DNA of 64,000 bases, from NCBI RefSeq assembly GCF_001577835.2, contig NC_029518.1, positions 87,296,208 to 87,360,207 of the forward strand. Reading direction: 5' to 3'. Positions 23,524 to 36,712 of this stretch are shown here, in pieces. The notes under the pieces were generated by a model. It worked only from the letters and a program-made list of their open reading frames with translations. It made no database searches and was not told the DNA's origin. This stretch comes from Coturnix japonica. Taxonomy: Eukaryota; Chordata; Aves; Galliformes; Phasianidae. Position numbers and translations under genes: made by a program. Positions within the stretch are counted from its first letter, which is position 1. Every line of letters begins with the position of its first letter.

Positions 23524-26500
23524 AAAGGAATCCAAGGGAATAACCCACCAACATCCTGATTTGAACATTAATTCCCTGTAGCTGTCTTTGAAAATATTAG
23601 CCTAAGGAGCTCAGCCAATGGTGAAATTCTGCTCAGCAAACCCAGAGAACACCACTAACATCAGTTGCAGTGAGTGAGATGAAGTACAATTACTGCCCCA
23701 GATGCCAAATTCACTTCGGTTTCAAGCAATGATGATTTGCACTGGAATTAGGAGGTAGCGAGACACTCTGAAAATCAAGCCACTTTTATTCAAAGGCAAA
23801 ACACAGACATAAACACTTCATCTATGTTCCAAAATCCTCACCTCAAGGACTGGAGAATATCACAGAGTAAATCGATGCAGGAATGGGTATGGCACCAAGA
23901 TTTTCCCCTGTAAACAGACCATTCTTTCTCTTTTATTAAAGAAACTGCAGAGTACTTTGGTCTCTGCTCAAATGTGTACTTCTTCATTCTTTGTAATTAG
24001 ATAACGTTAACAATGAACTCCCCATAACTACCATAATGACACTGATTCAGTGCGTTTACAGAAGGTTAAAAGTATTTGTGGTAAAACTACTATTGTTTAT
24101 TGTACTATTATACTGTTGTTGTTTATTAAACTATTCTATCCCTATTTTTACATGAATTAAACTAGTGCAGTCCCTCAAGTAGAAGAAAGTAGTTATTTAC
24201 AGTGCAAGTACAGAGTATCTTGCTAATCTTCCATCACCTCAGCTTCTCAAAGGAGCTCTGCAAGAAAAGAAGAAAGCACAGGTCTATGTAGCTGTAGCGT
24301 TTCATTCCCAGTTCTCCATAATTCCCAGTCCTTTCCACAGAGGCACTGCTGTTCTGCTCTCCAAGCAAGCTCCCATGTCAGCCCCACAACAGCCACTGTT
24401 CTAATTTGGAGGAAACCCCATCCCAGAGCGCTCATTATAGGAAGTAAAGAGACACAATCCTTAAAGCAAAAAATAGAGCTCCCATTAAGTCACTTACCAT
24501 TCTTAGCACCAGAAGTGTGTTGGAGCTACTCTCATATAATGCTTCTGAACGTGGCAGTCACAACAGAAATGACAGGTGGCATCAAAGAGATTTCCTAGAG
24601 AGAAAAAATAAATAAGTCAAATTAAATGTCTTACAAAACCTGTGGCTCAGCGACCCAATGACAACACACAGCATTTCTCTCTGACCATTCTGCACACTGA
24701 TCTGACAACTTCAACAGAGAACACTCCATTGCATACAGGGGCCTGGGGCCAGCTGTAAAGCAACCCTGTGGGCCCTATAAGCAACTGCTGTCTCACAGAA
24801 GCTGACTCAGAAAACTTCAATTTGGAGCACCTAAATGTTTTTTCATGTCTGTGCTTTAGGGGTGGGTTATTTGGAAGAAATAGGTAAAGATTAACAAATT
24901 AAGGAATAAAGTAAACACACCTGGACTTTCTCTCTGGCAAACTAGTGATCAGTGATCTGGGTCTAATCTCTTTCCTTCTGTGAAGCATAAATACCATTGT
25001 GATCAGGTCTCAAACCAGATATGAAACGTAGATTTTTAATAGGCCAAACTAAACCCACAACCTGCCATTTGTGATTCAAGCAAGAATAAAACTGGGAACA
25101 ATGCTATATCTTTTTAAAATTAGCCTTCTCATTCCTGTGTTGTCAGCCTGCCTTGAAATCAGTCACCACAGAGAATGACACACTTACCCATTACTGATTA
25201 TCTTTGCTTAGTCTTCTTGCTATTATTCCCTCTTAGTAGTCCAGAGTTAACACTTCTTAAAGAAGAAAAAACAACCTAAATTGTTTCCCCAAATCATCTA
25301 ATTAAATTACCTCCCTACAGTAGCATAGCTAATTGCTCTTACCCTACTATTTTATCTTCCCATTTAACCTTTGCTGGTTATTTTCTAGCCATGTTTCCTA
25401 CCAGTGTCCCATGTTTCCCATCAGTTTCCCCCACCATGTACTGTAGCTTTTCTTTTCCTTACAGGAGAAGCAAAGTGCCTTGGAGCTCCTCTAGAGTTAG
25501 CACTACAGAACTGAAACTCAACATTTGATAGCACTGTTCCTTATTCTCAACCTTCCACAGAGCCAACAGACCTCAAAAGAAACCATGTTGGCTCCCTTTC
25601 AGCACTCAGGTGAGTAATTTGAAAATTTTAGACCAGCTGGGAGAAATCTTCTCATTACAGCCACCCCTCAGGCTTCTCAGGCCACAGGCATTTATCTAAT
25701 AACCTCACTCAGCCTCATTGCACAGATTTGAAGCAGAAACTAATTCAGGAAAAAATTCAGATAAGTAAGGAATGGAGGGCAAGTATAACAAAGGTCAAAT
25801 TGGATTATCTTGATGCCCATTGCAAGCTTGAAAGATATAAAAACTGACTTGTTCTCCTGCAGTAGACTTACTTTATAAAGTACAGCTATATTTGTGAGCC
25901 ATAGGAACTCTTAACATTCTTCAGGTGCTTGAAGTTATTGTTGGAAGATAGCAGAGAAGAAGAGCTGACTTCATCGGCCAGCCTCCAGAATTTTCCTTAC
26001 CTACCTGCAGTATCTAGCATGCTACAATAGGAAACATCCACAATTCCACATGCAGTCTTAGTGAAGTCAGTACACCCACTACGGGAATAAGTGTGGAGCT
26101 CACAGAATATTAGCCTTACTATACCCCTTCCAGGAAAGTATTTGAGATTGGGATTAAAAGAGATCAGCATGGCAGTATAAATCCCTCTGTACTGCCACTG
26201 CACATCTTCCTTGTTTTTTAATACAGAAAAAATTATGCATATTATTTATCTGTAAAGTTTTCGTACCGTTGTATTCAGACTATTTGTTGTTGTCTAAGTT
26301 ATGTATCAAAATGAGGAGACAATCCATTTTCTTTCTAAACTGAGTCAGATACTGCCTGCTTTTAATTGCACTTAAGACCCCTTTTTCCTTCCACATTTAC
26401 GTAGTGCTGTATTGATTTTAGAATGATAGTGATATAACAAGGACCACTTTACTGGTAGAATTTAAAGAGGGCCGAGCCCAGCAATCAGAACTTATGAGCA

Positions 26501-27564
26501 ACCCTGGGCACTCAGATTGGTTTAGCAAGAATCTGATTAATAGATCTGAATGCCATCTTTGAGGTCAAGAAAAGTGGAGAGTGTGGTTCTGCAACGTTAC
26601 CGCGATTGCGTATGCTTTCAGTAGCTTACATGGGTGAAATCTTAAATATATCTAAATGATAATTATTCAGAACATTTTTCTTCCCATGAATGGAGTGTTC
26701 AGCTGTGCAACATCCTGTTCTGGTGTGACTGGCCAAGGATAAATGCCTCTTGTAAAATTCATCTTCTACTGTAGTGACTGTAAATCTGACTACCTGGAAA
26801 CAGCAGTCATGCTTCTGAAACTCAAGCAAACCATGGCAGTGGAATCCTTAGTAACATATTTCCCGCCTGCTACGTCAGGACAAAGTCTTTCATGAAGCAC
26901 AAAGAACAGGTGTGTGTGAGAGCTAAGTTGTCTCTATTGTTTTATAACAAGCCCTCATTTTTTTGTACTTCAACCCCGTGTCCATTAAATGCAATTTAGT
27001 GGGATCATCAGAGCTTGAAAGGGCAGATCAAACAGCACTGAGAATCCCAGCTGTGCAGGCACCAATTCAGAGGGAACATTAACCTCAGCATTCAGCAATA
27101 ATTTATTCTGCTCAAGATGGGAAGATGCTTGATTTCGTTCTTGCATATTGGTCTCATTGCTTTTTCTTGTCTTCCCAAAACAAAATCATATGTGTATCTT
27201 TGTTTATAGAGATGAAAGATATATTTGATAAGTTAGATTTCTAATGTATATACACACATAGACATATATATGTGGCATAGAGATCTCTCTATCACAAATG
27301 CTTATAGACGCACCCGGAGCTGAACTCCATCTCAGAAATCCTTCCAGAGGAGCAGGCTAATTATATTCTTATTTTTCACACTGCCTGTGGAGACAGAAAG
27401 GAAACCTCAGCAAACACAATGACTACATAAGTTCACATTCATATCTTTGTGATACTGTGGCTGGAACTTAATGGCTGAGGATTGAGCTGAAGGCATTTAT
27501 TTTATGCAATGGATGGTATTCATTGATTGCATGTTAAACAGTAAAACAGTGAAGTTTCCCCCTT

Positions 27565-27567
<3 letters not shown>

Positions 27568-27627
<60 letters not shown>

Positions 27628-27640
27628 CACACACACACAC
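27568..27640. repeat. C59 homopolymer plus (CA)n
   Basis: Fifty-nine consecutive C residues (27568-27626) are followed by G and about six CA units (27627-27640). On the - strand this is a G59 run, able in principle to form G-quadruplexes, with i-motif potential on the + strand. The apparent glycine-rich open frame across it (27520-27720, -) is just the homopolymer translated. Exact length is doubtful for technical reasons. Confidence 0.97.
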
Positions 27641-27641
27641 C

Positions 27642-30424
27642 TTTTTAGTCCACTATTAGCTAAATCACTCAAAAAAAAAAAACAGTGCTTTGGTATCACC
27701 TTATAATGAGAGAGAGGCAAGGGATGGTTTGCCTCCCAGACAGATTGTACACACCTCAGCTGACATTATTGTGTGCATGGTGTATCTCTCCATTTCACAG
27801 TATATTTCCTCCTGACACTTCTCTTGAACTATACATATGTGGAATTGCACAGACCTCTAAATGTGGCCAAGAACTGAAACCTGCAACTGTTCTTGAGTTA
27901 AAAGGAGGCAGTGGTAAGGATTAGGTGTCCACAATGCTCATTAGGAAAATCGTTACATTACATAGTAGAGAGGCAACTCATATTTTAACTACCATGACTG
28001 CAGCTAGTAGTTAAACAGTAGCTTTTCTATTACCATATCCAGCACTGGGAAGGAAAGGTCAACTCCAGAGGAAGAATCAAAAAGGAAATGAAATTAATGG
28101 CCAAAATACATAAATAACCTTTTTTCCCCCTCTTCCCCCTTACCCCCCCACCCATCCTTTTTCTTCCTGTTGTTCTCTTCTGTACCAGACTATGCTACAT
28201 AAAGCATTTTGCTTGTTTTGATTTTTCCAAAGCACTGAGGTTTATTTTGGATCAGTGAGGTGAGAAATCTTTGAAAGGCTCATGAGGCTACATAAGCCCA
28301 CGAGTCCGGTGTTTGCACCTGCTAGGATCATGGTTTCCTTCACCAGCTTGCTAATGTGGAAATATAGCAGACACATTTCTGCATTTATTTCCTTCTCTGC
28401 CTCAAAGAGACAAAAAGCAGCATTCCGTAGGTAACGTAATCAAAGGTTTCATTTGTCAGATTAAGTGGATTGTGATTTTTTTAGAAGTGAAAAAAAAAAG
28501 CTGGAGCAAACTTTGCATTGTACAATCTCCCAAATACACAGATACTGGTGAACTTGGCTAAGGAAATGCTAGAAGGATTAAAAGCCTTTAATATATATAT
28601 ATGGAGAGAGTGTTACTTTGATTAAGGGAAGTAATGATTTGTTTAAATCTTCACAGTCACATTAAGGACTGAATAACTTCATTTAAACATTCAGGTTCTA
28701 CTAATGAAAAAAAAAAAAAAAACTATAAAGAGGCAAAACTTATTGATTTAAATATTCAGTCAAAAGAAATATTGCTATATCTATTTCCCTTAGAGGTATT
28801 TGTTAGTGAACTACACATCCAGTAAAAACAAAGATTTCTTCTGCTGAAGTACTGAAACACTGTTGCTTTTATCCATTCTTTCTCCCCTCCAGAAATAGAT
28901 TGAGTATTTAAATCCTTTCTGTATGTAACTACCCACAAAATAAAAAGTGAATAGATCCTAGGATCTGGACATTTGCAGACATTCAGCATAGATGACAATT
29001 GCAGAAAGATACAAAACAAACTTCAGTCTGGAGAACAGTTTTCAAAAGCTCCCAAGATCCTTAGCAGTCAAAGTTCCATAGATGCACTCCACTTTGAAAA
29101 ACAAACAAATATGGATTCAAGCATCACCAAAATGGCAGAAATAAGCTCCTGTGTCACTTCCAGAAATCAGGTGTAATAGAATACCCTGCTTGAGCTTTGC
29201 CATTTCACAAAAATCTGTGCCTATTCACACACCCTACTGAAAAATCACATTGGGTGCTTACATGAGCCTTCAGATACCTACATGCTCTTTTACAGTTCAG
29301 ACCCATGGCCCTGAAATATCTAAGTCTTGCTGACTGACTGGCTATGTCTGAGTATCACTGAACTTCTTAATGCTTTGTGAAAGGCCATTTGGCTTCCAGT
29401 ACATCAGAAATGCTCAAAAGCTGTTCCAGCTAATGCAATGTAATGTAAGACACTGAACTAAAATTGCAACCAACAGTCAATAGGGATATGATTGGGACAC
29501 TACATTGTCTTCCTGATTCCCTTCTCCTTTAAGCCATGGGATGTTATCCCCATAACACTAAGGAGGAGAAACATAGGTGCTTCACAGCAGCTTGTCATCT
29601 CAACATTACATTTATGCTGAGCCAGATCCTCCAGCTTTCACGTTAGTTTATGCTGACAGTGCATAGAAAAGCAGCTGCACAGTTATGGAGACTCCTGCCC
29701 TACATTTCTATTTCTATATAGCCCAAAGGAATCATAAGAGGATGACCACATCAATCATAAACAATTCAGATAAATTTTGATGCACGCTATGAAGCTGGAT
29801 GAATGTTGTTTCAAAGAAGGTTGTGCCTATTTATTTTTTAAAATAGAAACTATAAATGAAAATACTTTGTGCTTTGTGCATATTGAATAGTTATATTTTG
29901 CTGCACAACTACATTAAAAGATTTACATTCACATTTGTGCTAATCTTGTTTGAAGTAAAATGCTCACTACCATCTTGACACCTCTTGTCTGCATCAAAAT
30001 TCCAGTCACTCAGCTCAGGGGATGGAACCAATAATATGTGAATATATGTGCCCTACTTAATCATTCTTATACCAGAGCATCTAGTGCATAAACCCAGAGG
30101 TAAAAAAGATCAGAAAATCTGAAGAGTTTACAAAGAAAACTAACAAGAAAATTGCCAAATTTATAATATAATGCATGAGAAATTTACATATGAAACATGA
30201 AAAAAATATTTTGTAGACCTAATTGATGCTTCCCCAACTCATCATAGTGATACAGAAGACACAAGGACCTAAGCAAATTATCATTACTTTACTTTTTGTA
30301 TCTGCACTGTATATCCAGGCAGTAACATAAAGTGAGAGAAAGTCTCAAACTCAGCAGTGCATTTTTCCAATGCACTGGAAATGAAAGATAGGATGGAGCT
30401 GATGTAGATACATATGTGACCAAC
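27642..30424. other. Non-coding unique sequence
   Basis: No gene recognised. It contains a short AT run (28590-28602) and a 16-base A run (28707-28722) without a recognisable retrocopy beside it. A weak ancient-repeat-like patch lies around 29205-29285. Confidence 0.66.
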
Positions 30425-30968
30425 AGATCGAGGGAGGTGATTCTCCCCCTCTGCTTTGCTCTCATGAGGCCCCACCTGGAGAACTTTATCCAGTTCTGGA
30501 GCCCCCATCATAATAAAACTATGGTGTTGTGGGAGCAGATCCAGAGAAGGGCCACAAAAATGATCAGAGGGCTGGTGGGAGCACCTCCCCCATGAGGGCA
30601 GGCTGAGAGAGCTGGGTCTCTTCAGCCCGGAGAAGGCTCTAGGGGGACCTTATAGTAGCCTTCCAGTACCTGAGGGGGAGGGATTTTGTATAAGGACATG
30701 TAGCACCAGGACAAGGGGAAGTGGTTTTAAACTGGAATAGAGGGTGGATTTAGACTAGATATTAGGAAGAAATTCTTCACTATGAGGGTGGTGAGACACT
30801 GGAACAGGTTGCCCAGAGAGGTTGTGGATGCCCCCTCCCTGGAGATGTTCAAGGCCAGACTTGATGGGACTTTGGAGGTGTCCCTGCCTATAGCAGGGGA
30901 TTAGAACTAGATGATCTTAAAGATCCCTTCCAACCCAAATCATTCTATGATTCTGTGATTCTAGAATT
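30425..30968 (+). mobile_element. CR1 LINE, 3' fragment with end of ORF2 (sense)
   Basis: The longest CR1 piece in the window. It begins within the block 'gagggaggtgattctccccctctgctttgctctcatgaggccccacc' and ends CATTCTATGATTCTGTGATT. The last 57 codons of ORF2 are open (30731-30901, stop TAG at 30902). They carry the conserved CR1 carboxy-terminal stretch [17 protein letters not shown] and [17 protein letters not shown]. An in-frame TAA at 30728 closes the frame upstream. The catalytic reverse transcriptase and endonuclease regions are missing because of 5' truncation, so the copy is immobile. Close match to the avian consensus suggests it is younger than the antisense copies. Confidence 0.96.
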
Positions 30969-31189
30969 CTATACTAACTCATGTCACCTGTACTCAGCAC
31001 AATTGAGATAGATACACTTCCAAGGATGGCTCTGCCCTGCTCCACACAGCATGGTAAGCCCTCCCAGACAGGAGTGTGAGCCAGGCAGCAGGAGAGAGCC
31101 CAGCAGAGTGTGCAATGGGTAACTGGGTAAACAGGGAAATGATAGAAGCTCCTCCACCTTCTCTTCCCTTTCTAAACCTATGCCTGTGA
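30969..31189. other. Short unique spacer
   Basis: Nothing recognised between the CR1 end and the MIR-like fossil. Confidence 0.6.
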
Positions 31190-31310
31190 AAGACACAGAG
31201 AAGTGAAACAATTTGTCCCAGTAGTCAAGTTATGAAAATCAGAAACTCCAGGCTTCCCAGCTCCCAGCCCATAGTTCTGGCAAACACTCCTTTAGGTTAA
31301 GACCTAACTG
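31190..31310 (-). repeat. MIR-like SINE fossil (antisense)
   Basis: The order of motifs GAGAAGTGAAACAATTTGTC, AGTCAAGTTATGAAAATCAG, CTCCAGGCTTCCCAGCTCCC and AGCCCATAGTTCTGG parallels the reverse complement of MIR: 'agaggttaagtgacttgcccaaggtcacac', 'gccaggattcgaacccaggtctcctgactccc', 'agtccagtgctct'. This is the clearest of the MIR-like fragments here. Bird genomes keep only sparse, degenerate MIR copies, which fits the divergence seen. Confidence 0.52.
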
Positions 31311-32583
31311 ACAGTCTAGCTAACAGCTTGTCATCTACTGATGGGTCACACGGTTCTGGCACCACAATTTCATCCCATCCCTCTTTCTGTCCAGAAAAAG
31401 ATATTATTTTTTTTCTTTGAAAATTGTGTTCTTCTGTATCTCATACCTTTGAATAAATCTTCTCTAACAAGTGTGATAGGAAACTTTAGTGTGAAGGCTG
31501 CAGAACTTAGCAATAGTCTTGTGTGAAGTGCAAGCCACGTGTTCACATCACTGATTTATGCAGAGATGTACATAAACTACGCTTACTCCTAAGGAACTTG
31601 TCCAATTGTAACTAGAATCATCAAGATGCCTTGAAGGGTTGAGTATGGGCAAGTCTTCTGAGAAGGTGTTTTTGCTGAAGAAAAACATTAACATGGCAAA
31701 CTGGCATCCAAGTAAAATATGAACTGTGTAGCATTTTATTTCCTAAATCACACATTTCATGCTGCCTACCAGCTTTTAAAGGTCAAACATGTAAACTTAA
31801 GATGTGTGTGTGAGTGTATACTAGTTGCAAAGCTCTTTTTTTGTCAGTTCTATGAAGCAATAACCCATGAAATATAGTTGATATCTCATGGGCACAGTTC
31901 TCCATGCCTGCAAACATTTAAAATTGCACTTGTGGTACATAAAAGATTTATAATGATCTCACCCACAAATATAAATTTTATCCCACATAGGAGAAAAAGA
32001 CCTAGAAGCAGAAGCAGTGAACAGCTGAATATGAGCACAGAGTCATAAATTCATAACACTTACAGCTTTTTAACAGCCAGTCATAAATGTGACTGATTTC
32101 AATTTAATTTATGAGACTTCGTGATAGAACCAGGATTACCTTCTCAAAACTGAGCTTTCAAACACAGTGGGCACAATTATGGTCTTACTAAGATGTCAGT
32201 TGAGGCAAACAGGATGGGGGTGACCATCTGGAAGGTCCTTGAGCCATGCAGTATGTGTGGGGTCAGACAAGTGGGGCTGAATGTTCTCCCTCGAACTGAA
32301 GCAGAGATCCTACTGCCAATCGAGCAGTACATCACTTTACAGGAAAGGCCACCACCAAAGGACATGTAAATAGCGACTACACAACTTGCCAGCACCAAAG
32401 CTGGCATTATTCATATGGGTGCAGCTGGACAATAGATGACCAAGACATATGACATAACAGTGCCTTGATTACTTCTTGTGCGGAACATTAATAGAACTCA
32501 ATTATTGTAAGAGTTTATACATATTTAGACAGCTTTGTCTGGACTGGAATTTTTAGTGGCAGTTATTTTAAATTGAAGAATAA
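31311..32583. other. Non-coding unique sequence
   Basis: No gene is seen. The 76-codon antisense frame at 32177-32407 has no recognisable motif. Confidence 0.66.
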
Positions 32584-32731
32584 TAGAATCATAAAATTGC
32601 TCAGGTTGGAAAAGACCTTAAAGATCATCAGGTTCAACCACAACCTAACCATACTACCCTAACCCTAACAACCCTCTGTTCAATCATGGCCCTGAGCACC
32701 ACATCCAAATGGTTTTTAAACACATTCAGAT
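32584..32731 (-). mobile_element. CR1 LINE, short 3' fragment (antisense)
   Basis: It starts TAGAATCATAAAATTGCTCA, then GGTTGGAAAAGACCTTAAAG and ATCATCAGGTTCAACC, then 'ctaaccctaacaaccctctg', and ends in the 'cctgagcaccacatccaaatg' block. It resembles the copy at 4318 in the region after the 3' end, so the two probably share a subfamily. Confidence 0.93.
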
Positions 32732-34851
32732 TGTTGAGAACGCACGAGAAAATAAGAAACAGTTCCAGCCAAGAGTATACAGGATGAAATAAGAAGTGAG
32801 ACAAGCTTGTTCAAGCACATTCACTCAGCCATCACTGGAACAGTTCATGTCAAACCTCTGCCATAAGGGAAAAACTTCTGCTTTCCAAAATGCAGTGTTG
32901 CATTCCTCCTACTACTGTATTGTTTCAGTTTGATATCTCTTGTAAAAAAAAGAAAAACTTCATTTTCAACTACATGTGTCTCATAAGAACTCCAAACCAG
33001 AACCTGAAATCTGTCATGTCAACAGAACTGTTCTTTTTTTTGGACACAGAGATTGAAATTTATTTTGTGTCTGGTGAAGAAATTTTTTAAAATATCCTGG
33101 GGAATCAGACTTTGCCTCAGAACTCTCACTGCACTTGCCTGAAGTTTGATTTTTTTCTCTCCATTGTACATATTGGCAGCCTGGACAGCTGGCAAACAAA
33201 CAACCTGTGTGTATTTCCCATCGCCTCCTCAGGAAAAGCCAGGAAGAAAAAAAACCCATATTTTACTCTCTAAGCTTTTTGCTTCCATTTTTATCTTACA
33301 CTGCACTTGTTCTTACATGTAGAAGATAACAAACATCCCCTTGTGCTGCCTATGCGTATGTATTTGAAGGCAAAATATTATGTCACAGTGTGAATCTGTA
33401 ATATTGTGCCTGTTAAAACATCAGAACATATCTCAATATAGAAAAAGACATGGTGAGGTCAAGCAGCAGATGTATCCCCAAAGGTACTAAAGAGGACGTT
33501 TTAGTCCCAGTTATGTTTAAACGCGTGTTGATAACTAAAACATAACTCTTATGCTTTTGATGAATAAGGTGTTTGATAATGGTTGATGGCTATGTGATCC
33601 AAAGAGGCAAAAATGTTCTGTATTTTATTGACAACTTATAAAACCTTTAAAGAACTTACATGTTCTTAGCAGGAAGATCATTGATCACTGCAGGAGAGAA
33701 AACTTCTACTGACTGACAAGTTCGTGATATTTATTACTTACTGTTTTATATCTCAGTCAAACTAATTGATGAAAGCAACAGGATGGTTAGCATGAAACAT
33801 AACAGCAATCTGAGTTTCTTGTATAAAAACATAGATATATCTGTAGTCAGTGCTGGGTCAAAAATACTGCTGAATTTGCAGAGTTCACAGTAACCTTCAA
33901 AACACTTTAGAAAGACTATGCTCTGTAATAAAGAACAATGAAGTGGCTATAGATACCACCATCAGTACCGGGATCAGAAGAGATATCCTCTGCTTTGTAG
34001 AGATGCAGAAAAAAAAAAATCCTGTTGGCAGGACAGCAATGAGAAGATTGCAGAGCCCTTGTACTCAGAATAAAGTGGTTAATATAAAGAGCTCTTCAGC
34101 CTCTTAGGGGAGGCTCTCTCCATACCACACTGAAATCAGTGCAATACCCAAACACTCTGGAAGCACCCTGGCCTACTGCAGTGTTGCAAAGATACAGCAG
34201 CCAAAAGCTCCAGCTCCAGCCTAAGACATGATTCGATTTGTTTCTGACAGCTCACTGGTCTTTTTCTAAGTCAGGTTGCATAATAGGAGATATATACCTT
34301 TCTGTGTACACTTATGTCAGTGTATATCCTCCAAATTGTCATGGGTTGAACAACTAGAAGTATTGATTCATACTCAGAGAACAAGAAAATCCCTATCACT
34401 GAGAGAACTAAGATGATCAGTATGTGTACAAGAGCTTAATTAAGAAGAAAAGTTTTTAAAAATACAGAATAGGAGTTTTAGGATTTAGGGGAGGGGAGGA
34501 GGAGGGTTTTATTTTATTTTTGGTTTGGGGTTTTTGTTTGTTTGTTGCTAAAAAAAAAGAAAGAAATAACGTCACCAAAATGCCTTACCTTTCCAAAAAA
34601 GTAAAATGGGTTCCAGGAACTGAAGAAATCCCACTCAAAATCTCACCTATCATTGACCTGTCTCACACAGAAAATTTGGGCTGGAATAATACTTCATTTA
34701 TCTGGCCACAGTATACACATGGACTTGGAGGCCCTTTTCATTTTCTGCAAGTCCTTTACTATTACTTTTTGTGGTTTTTTGGCTCCAGCCAAGATGAAGA
34801 GCAGGCTGATGCAAGAAGAAATACAGCTGTTTGTGTGATCAGCACACGTCA

Positions 34852-34893
34852 GTGGGCTGTGTCATGATCTCAGTGAGCTCTGTCATGATCTTG
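34852..34893. repeat. Two-copy 21-bp tandem duplication
   Basis: Copy 1 is GTGGGCTGTGTCATGATCTC plus A, and copy 2 is GTGAGCTCTGTCATGATCTT plus G. They match at 17 of 21 positions. The shared core TGTCATGATCT contains a TCATGA palindrome. Confidence 0.85.
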
Positions 34894-36688
34894 CTCCAAT
34901 GGCCAAGGTGCAATTCTTCTTTCCTTTTCCTTTTCACCAGTAACATAGAATCACCCTTTGTCAAAATCACAACTGAAATACTACTGTACACCTGTGTTTA
35001 GTCTTCCACTCACAACACCTTGGATTTAAGTTTAACATTGCCTCTTATAAAATAATGGCTTTCTGGCTGGAGCACAAAACATACACTTATATCCTGAAAA
35101 ATACAGGTACATGCTTTGTATTTGCATTGGTGCTTCAACTGTTAAGTTAAAAAGAACAAAAATTCCTCAGAGGCTGAGAAGAGGGAAGAAGGATAAGCTT
35201 TTCTCCTTAAATCAGTGGTCTGGAGAAATGACTGTGTTACAGAAAATGGAATAAGAAGTTTCTGTGCTTATAATCCTTCATGAAAAAGAATATAATTAGA
35301 TGTGTTTTCAGGGTACTTTCCAAAAACTCTTTCAAATATGGCAGCCATAGTCCAGTTCTGATGTAGGTTCATTTTCACTGACAAAGGCAGGCAGTATGAC
35401 CATATTCAGGCATCTGATACTGGAATAGCTTTAAAACCAGCAGGTTCTAGAGCATCTAAGTCTGAAAGAGCTGGGAGGCTGCATTACTCACTGCTGTCAC
35501 GTCCTGAGTCAGTTCACGCAAGGTGAAACAGCAGCCACAGCCATCACACTGGACACTAATCATAGACAGGCTGAAGAGCATCTCTTATGTCTGCAGTCAA
35601 GATTTATTCAAGAAGTTTTGTATGTGCCAGTGTAAAAATAACAGACCCCAGAAAGGCTCTGTAACTGTAAATATTAGGGTTATCATAACTAAACAGTTAG
35701 CAACTGAGTCACACAAAAAACGCAGTTACTCGTGCACAGTGCAGCTTCAGTAGCAGATCCTAAGTCTGTCCTGCAGCAGCTATAGTGACTAAAATACTCT
35801 AATTTTTCAGAATATTATACAATTGTCATCACAGTTTAACCACCCAGACGCAAAGAAATATTTGTCTTAACACTCTAATTATAGGTAATAAAACAACTAC
35901 AGAGCTGCAAAATGCAAATAGCCAGCATAGTTTTGCAGTGCTACAGAAGATGTTACTCTGTTTTTGTGTTCTTCGGGGGTATATAAAACTATTGGTTGTA
36001 TGAAGTTTTAGCTGAGCAAGCCATTATTTTGGCATCAGAAGAACAAGACATGATTGTAAATGATTGCTTGACACCCTAGGCATAAAATTTCTCAGAGAGA
36101 AGTATTTAATATCCACTTCAGCCGGGAAATCATAAAAAATATTGGTCACCCAGACCAAAATGCTTTCTTATTTTCTTAATAGCTTCCAAATTCTGTCAGG
36201 GGTTCCAATTACAGCAGAAAATACCAAAGGTAAATTAATTAGTTAAATTAAATTAGGTGATTAATTCTTAGAATTTTCTGGTCTATTCCAGCATCTGAAT
36301 GTGTTTTACATGCATATTAGTTGTAGGATGAGTAGGATCCATTACACTGAGTACGCTATACCTGTCAGTGATTGGTCACCCATAAAATGAATTTATTTTA
36401 TCATCTTGAGCTTTCTCTAGCTTTTTCCTGCTGTGTCTGGAAACAAGATAGGTAGCTACACAATGCATGGCAAGGTACCTTCTTCTTATAAGATGTGAGG
36501 CAACAGATAACTGGAAGCAATGAAGACTCCAGGGAAGCAGATGTTAGTTTATACAAAATATGACCAAAGGAGCATGTGCCAGTACCTTGACCAACAGCTG
36601 GGCAGTGGTAAGAGGTGGTGGTGGACAAATCTGTGTAATGTTGGTTCAGTTCCTGGCTCTGACTTAACCTTACCTTCAATAAAACAGG

Positions 36689-36712
36689 AAAAATAAATAA
36701 ATAAATAAAAAA
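36689..36712. repeat. (AAAT)n microsatellite
   Basis: About five AAAT units in an A-rich context. Confidence 0.95.

Larger units (their letters stand above)
19981..27567. other. Non-coding unique sequence with microsatellites
   Basis: No gene supported. It contains a (TTTG)n tract (21231-21274), a C19 run (23505-23523) and two GC-richer patches (20740-21000 and 21563-21830) that I could not match to any known repeat or gene. Open frames here, such as 20823-21005 (+) and 22178-22456 (-), show no domain. Confidence 0.65.

Noticed and set aside
27520-27720. Open frame with a run of glycines on the minus strand
   Set aside because: It is the C59 homopolymer read as GGG codons. There is no other protein feature, and tract length is technically unreliable.
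29205-29285. Patch resembling an ancient repeat ('AAAATCTGTGCC...GGGTGCTTACATGAGCC')
   Set aside because: The similarity is too weak and too short to separate from chance.
32655-32672. Telomere-like CCCTAACCCTAAC
   Set aside because: It lies inside an antisense CR1 fragment whose subfamily has this block. The copy at 4318 shows the related 'accctaactctaa'. It is not an interstitial telomeric array.
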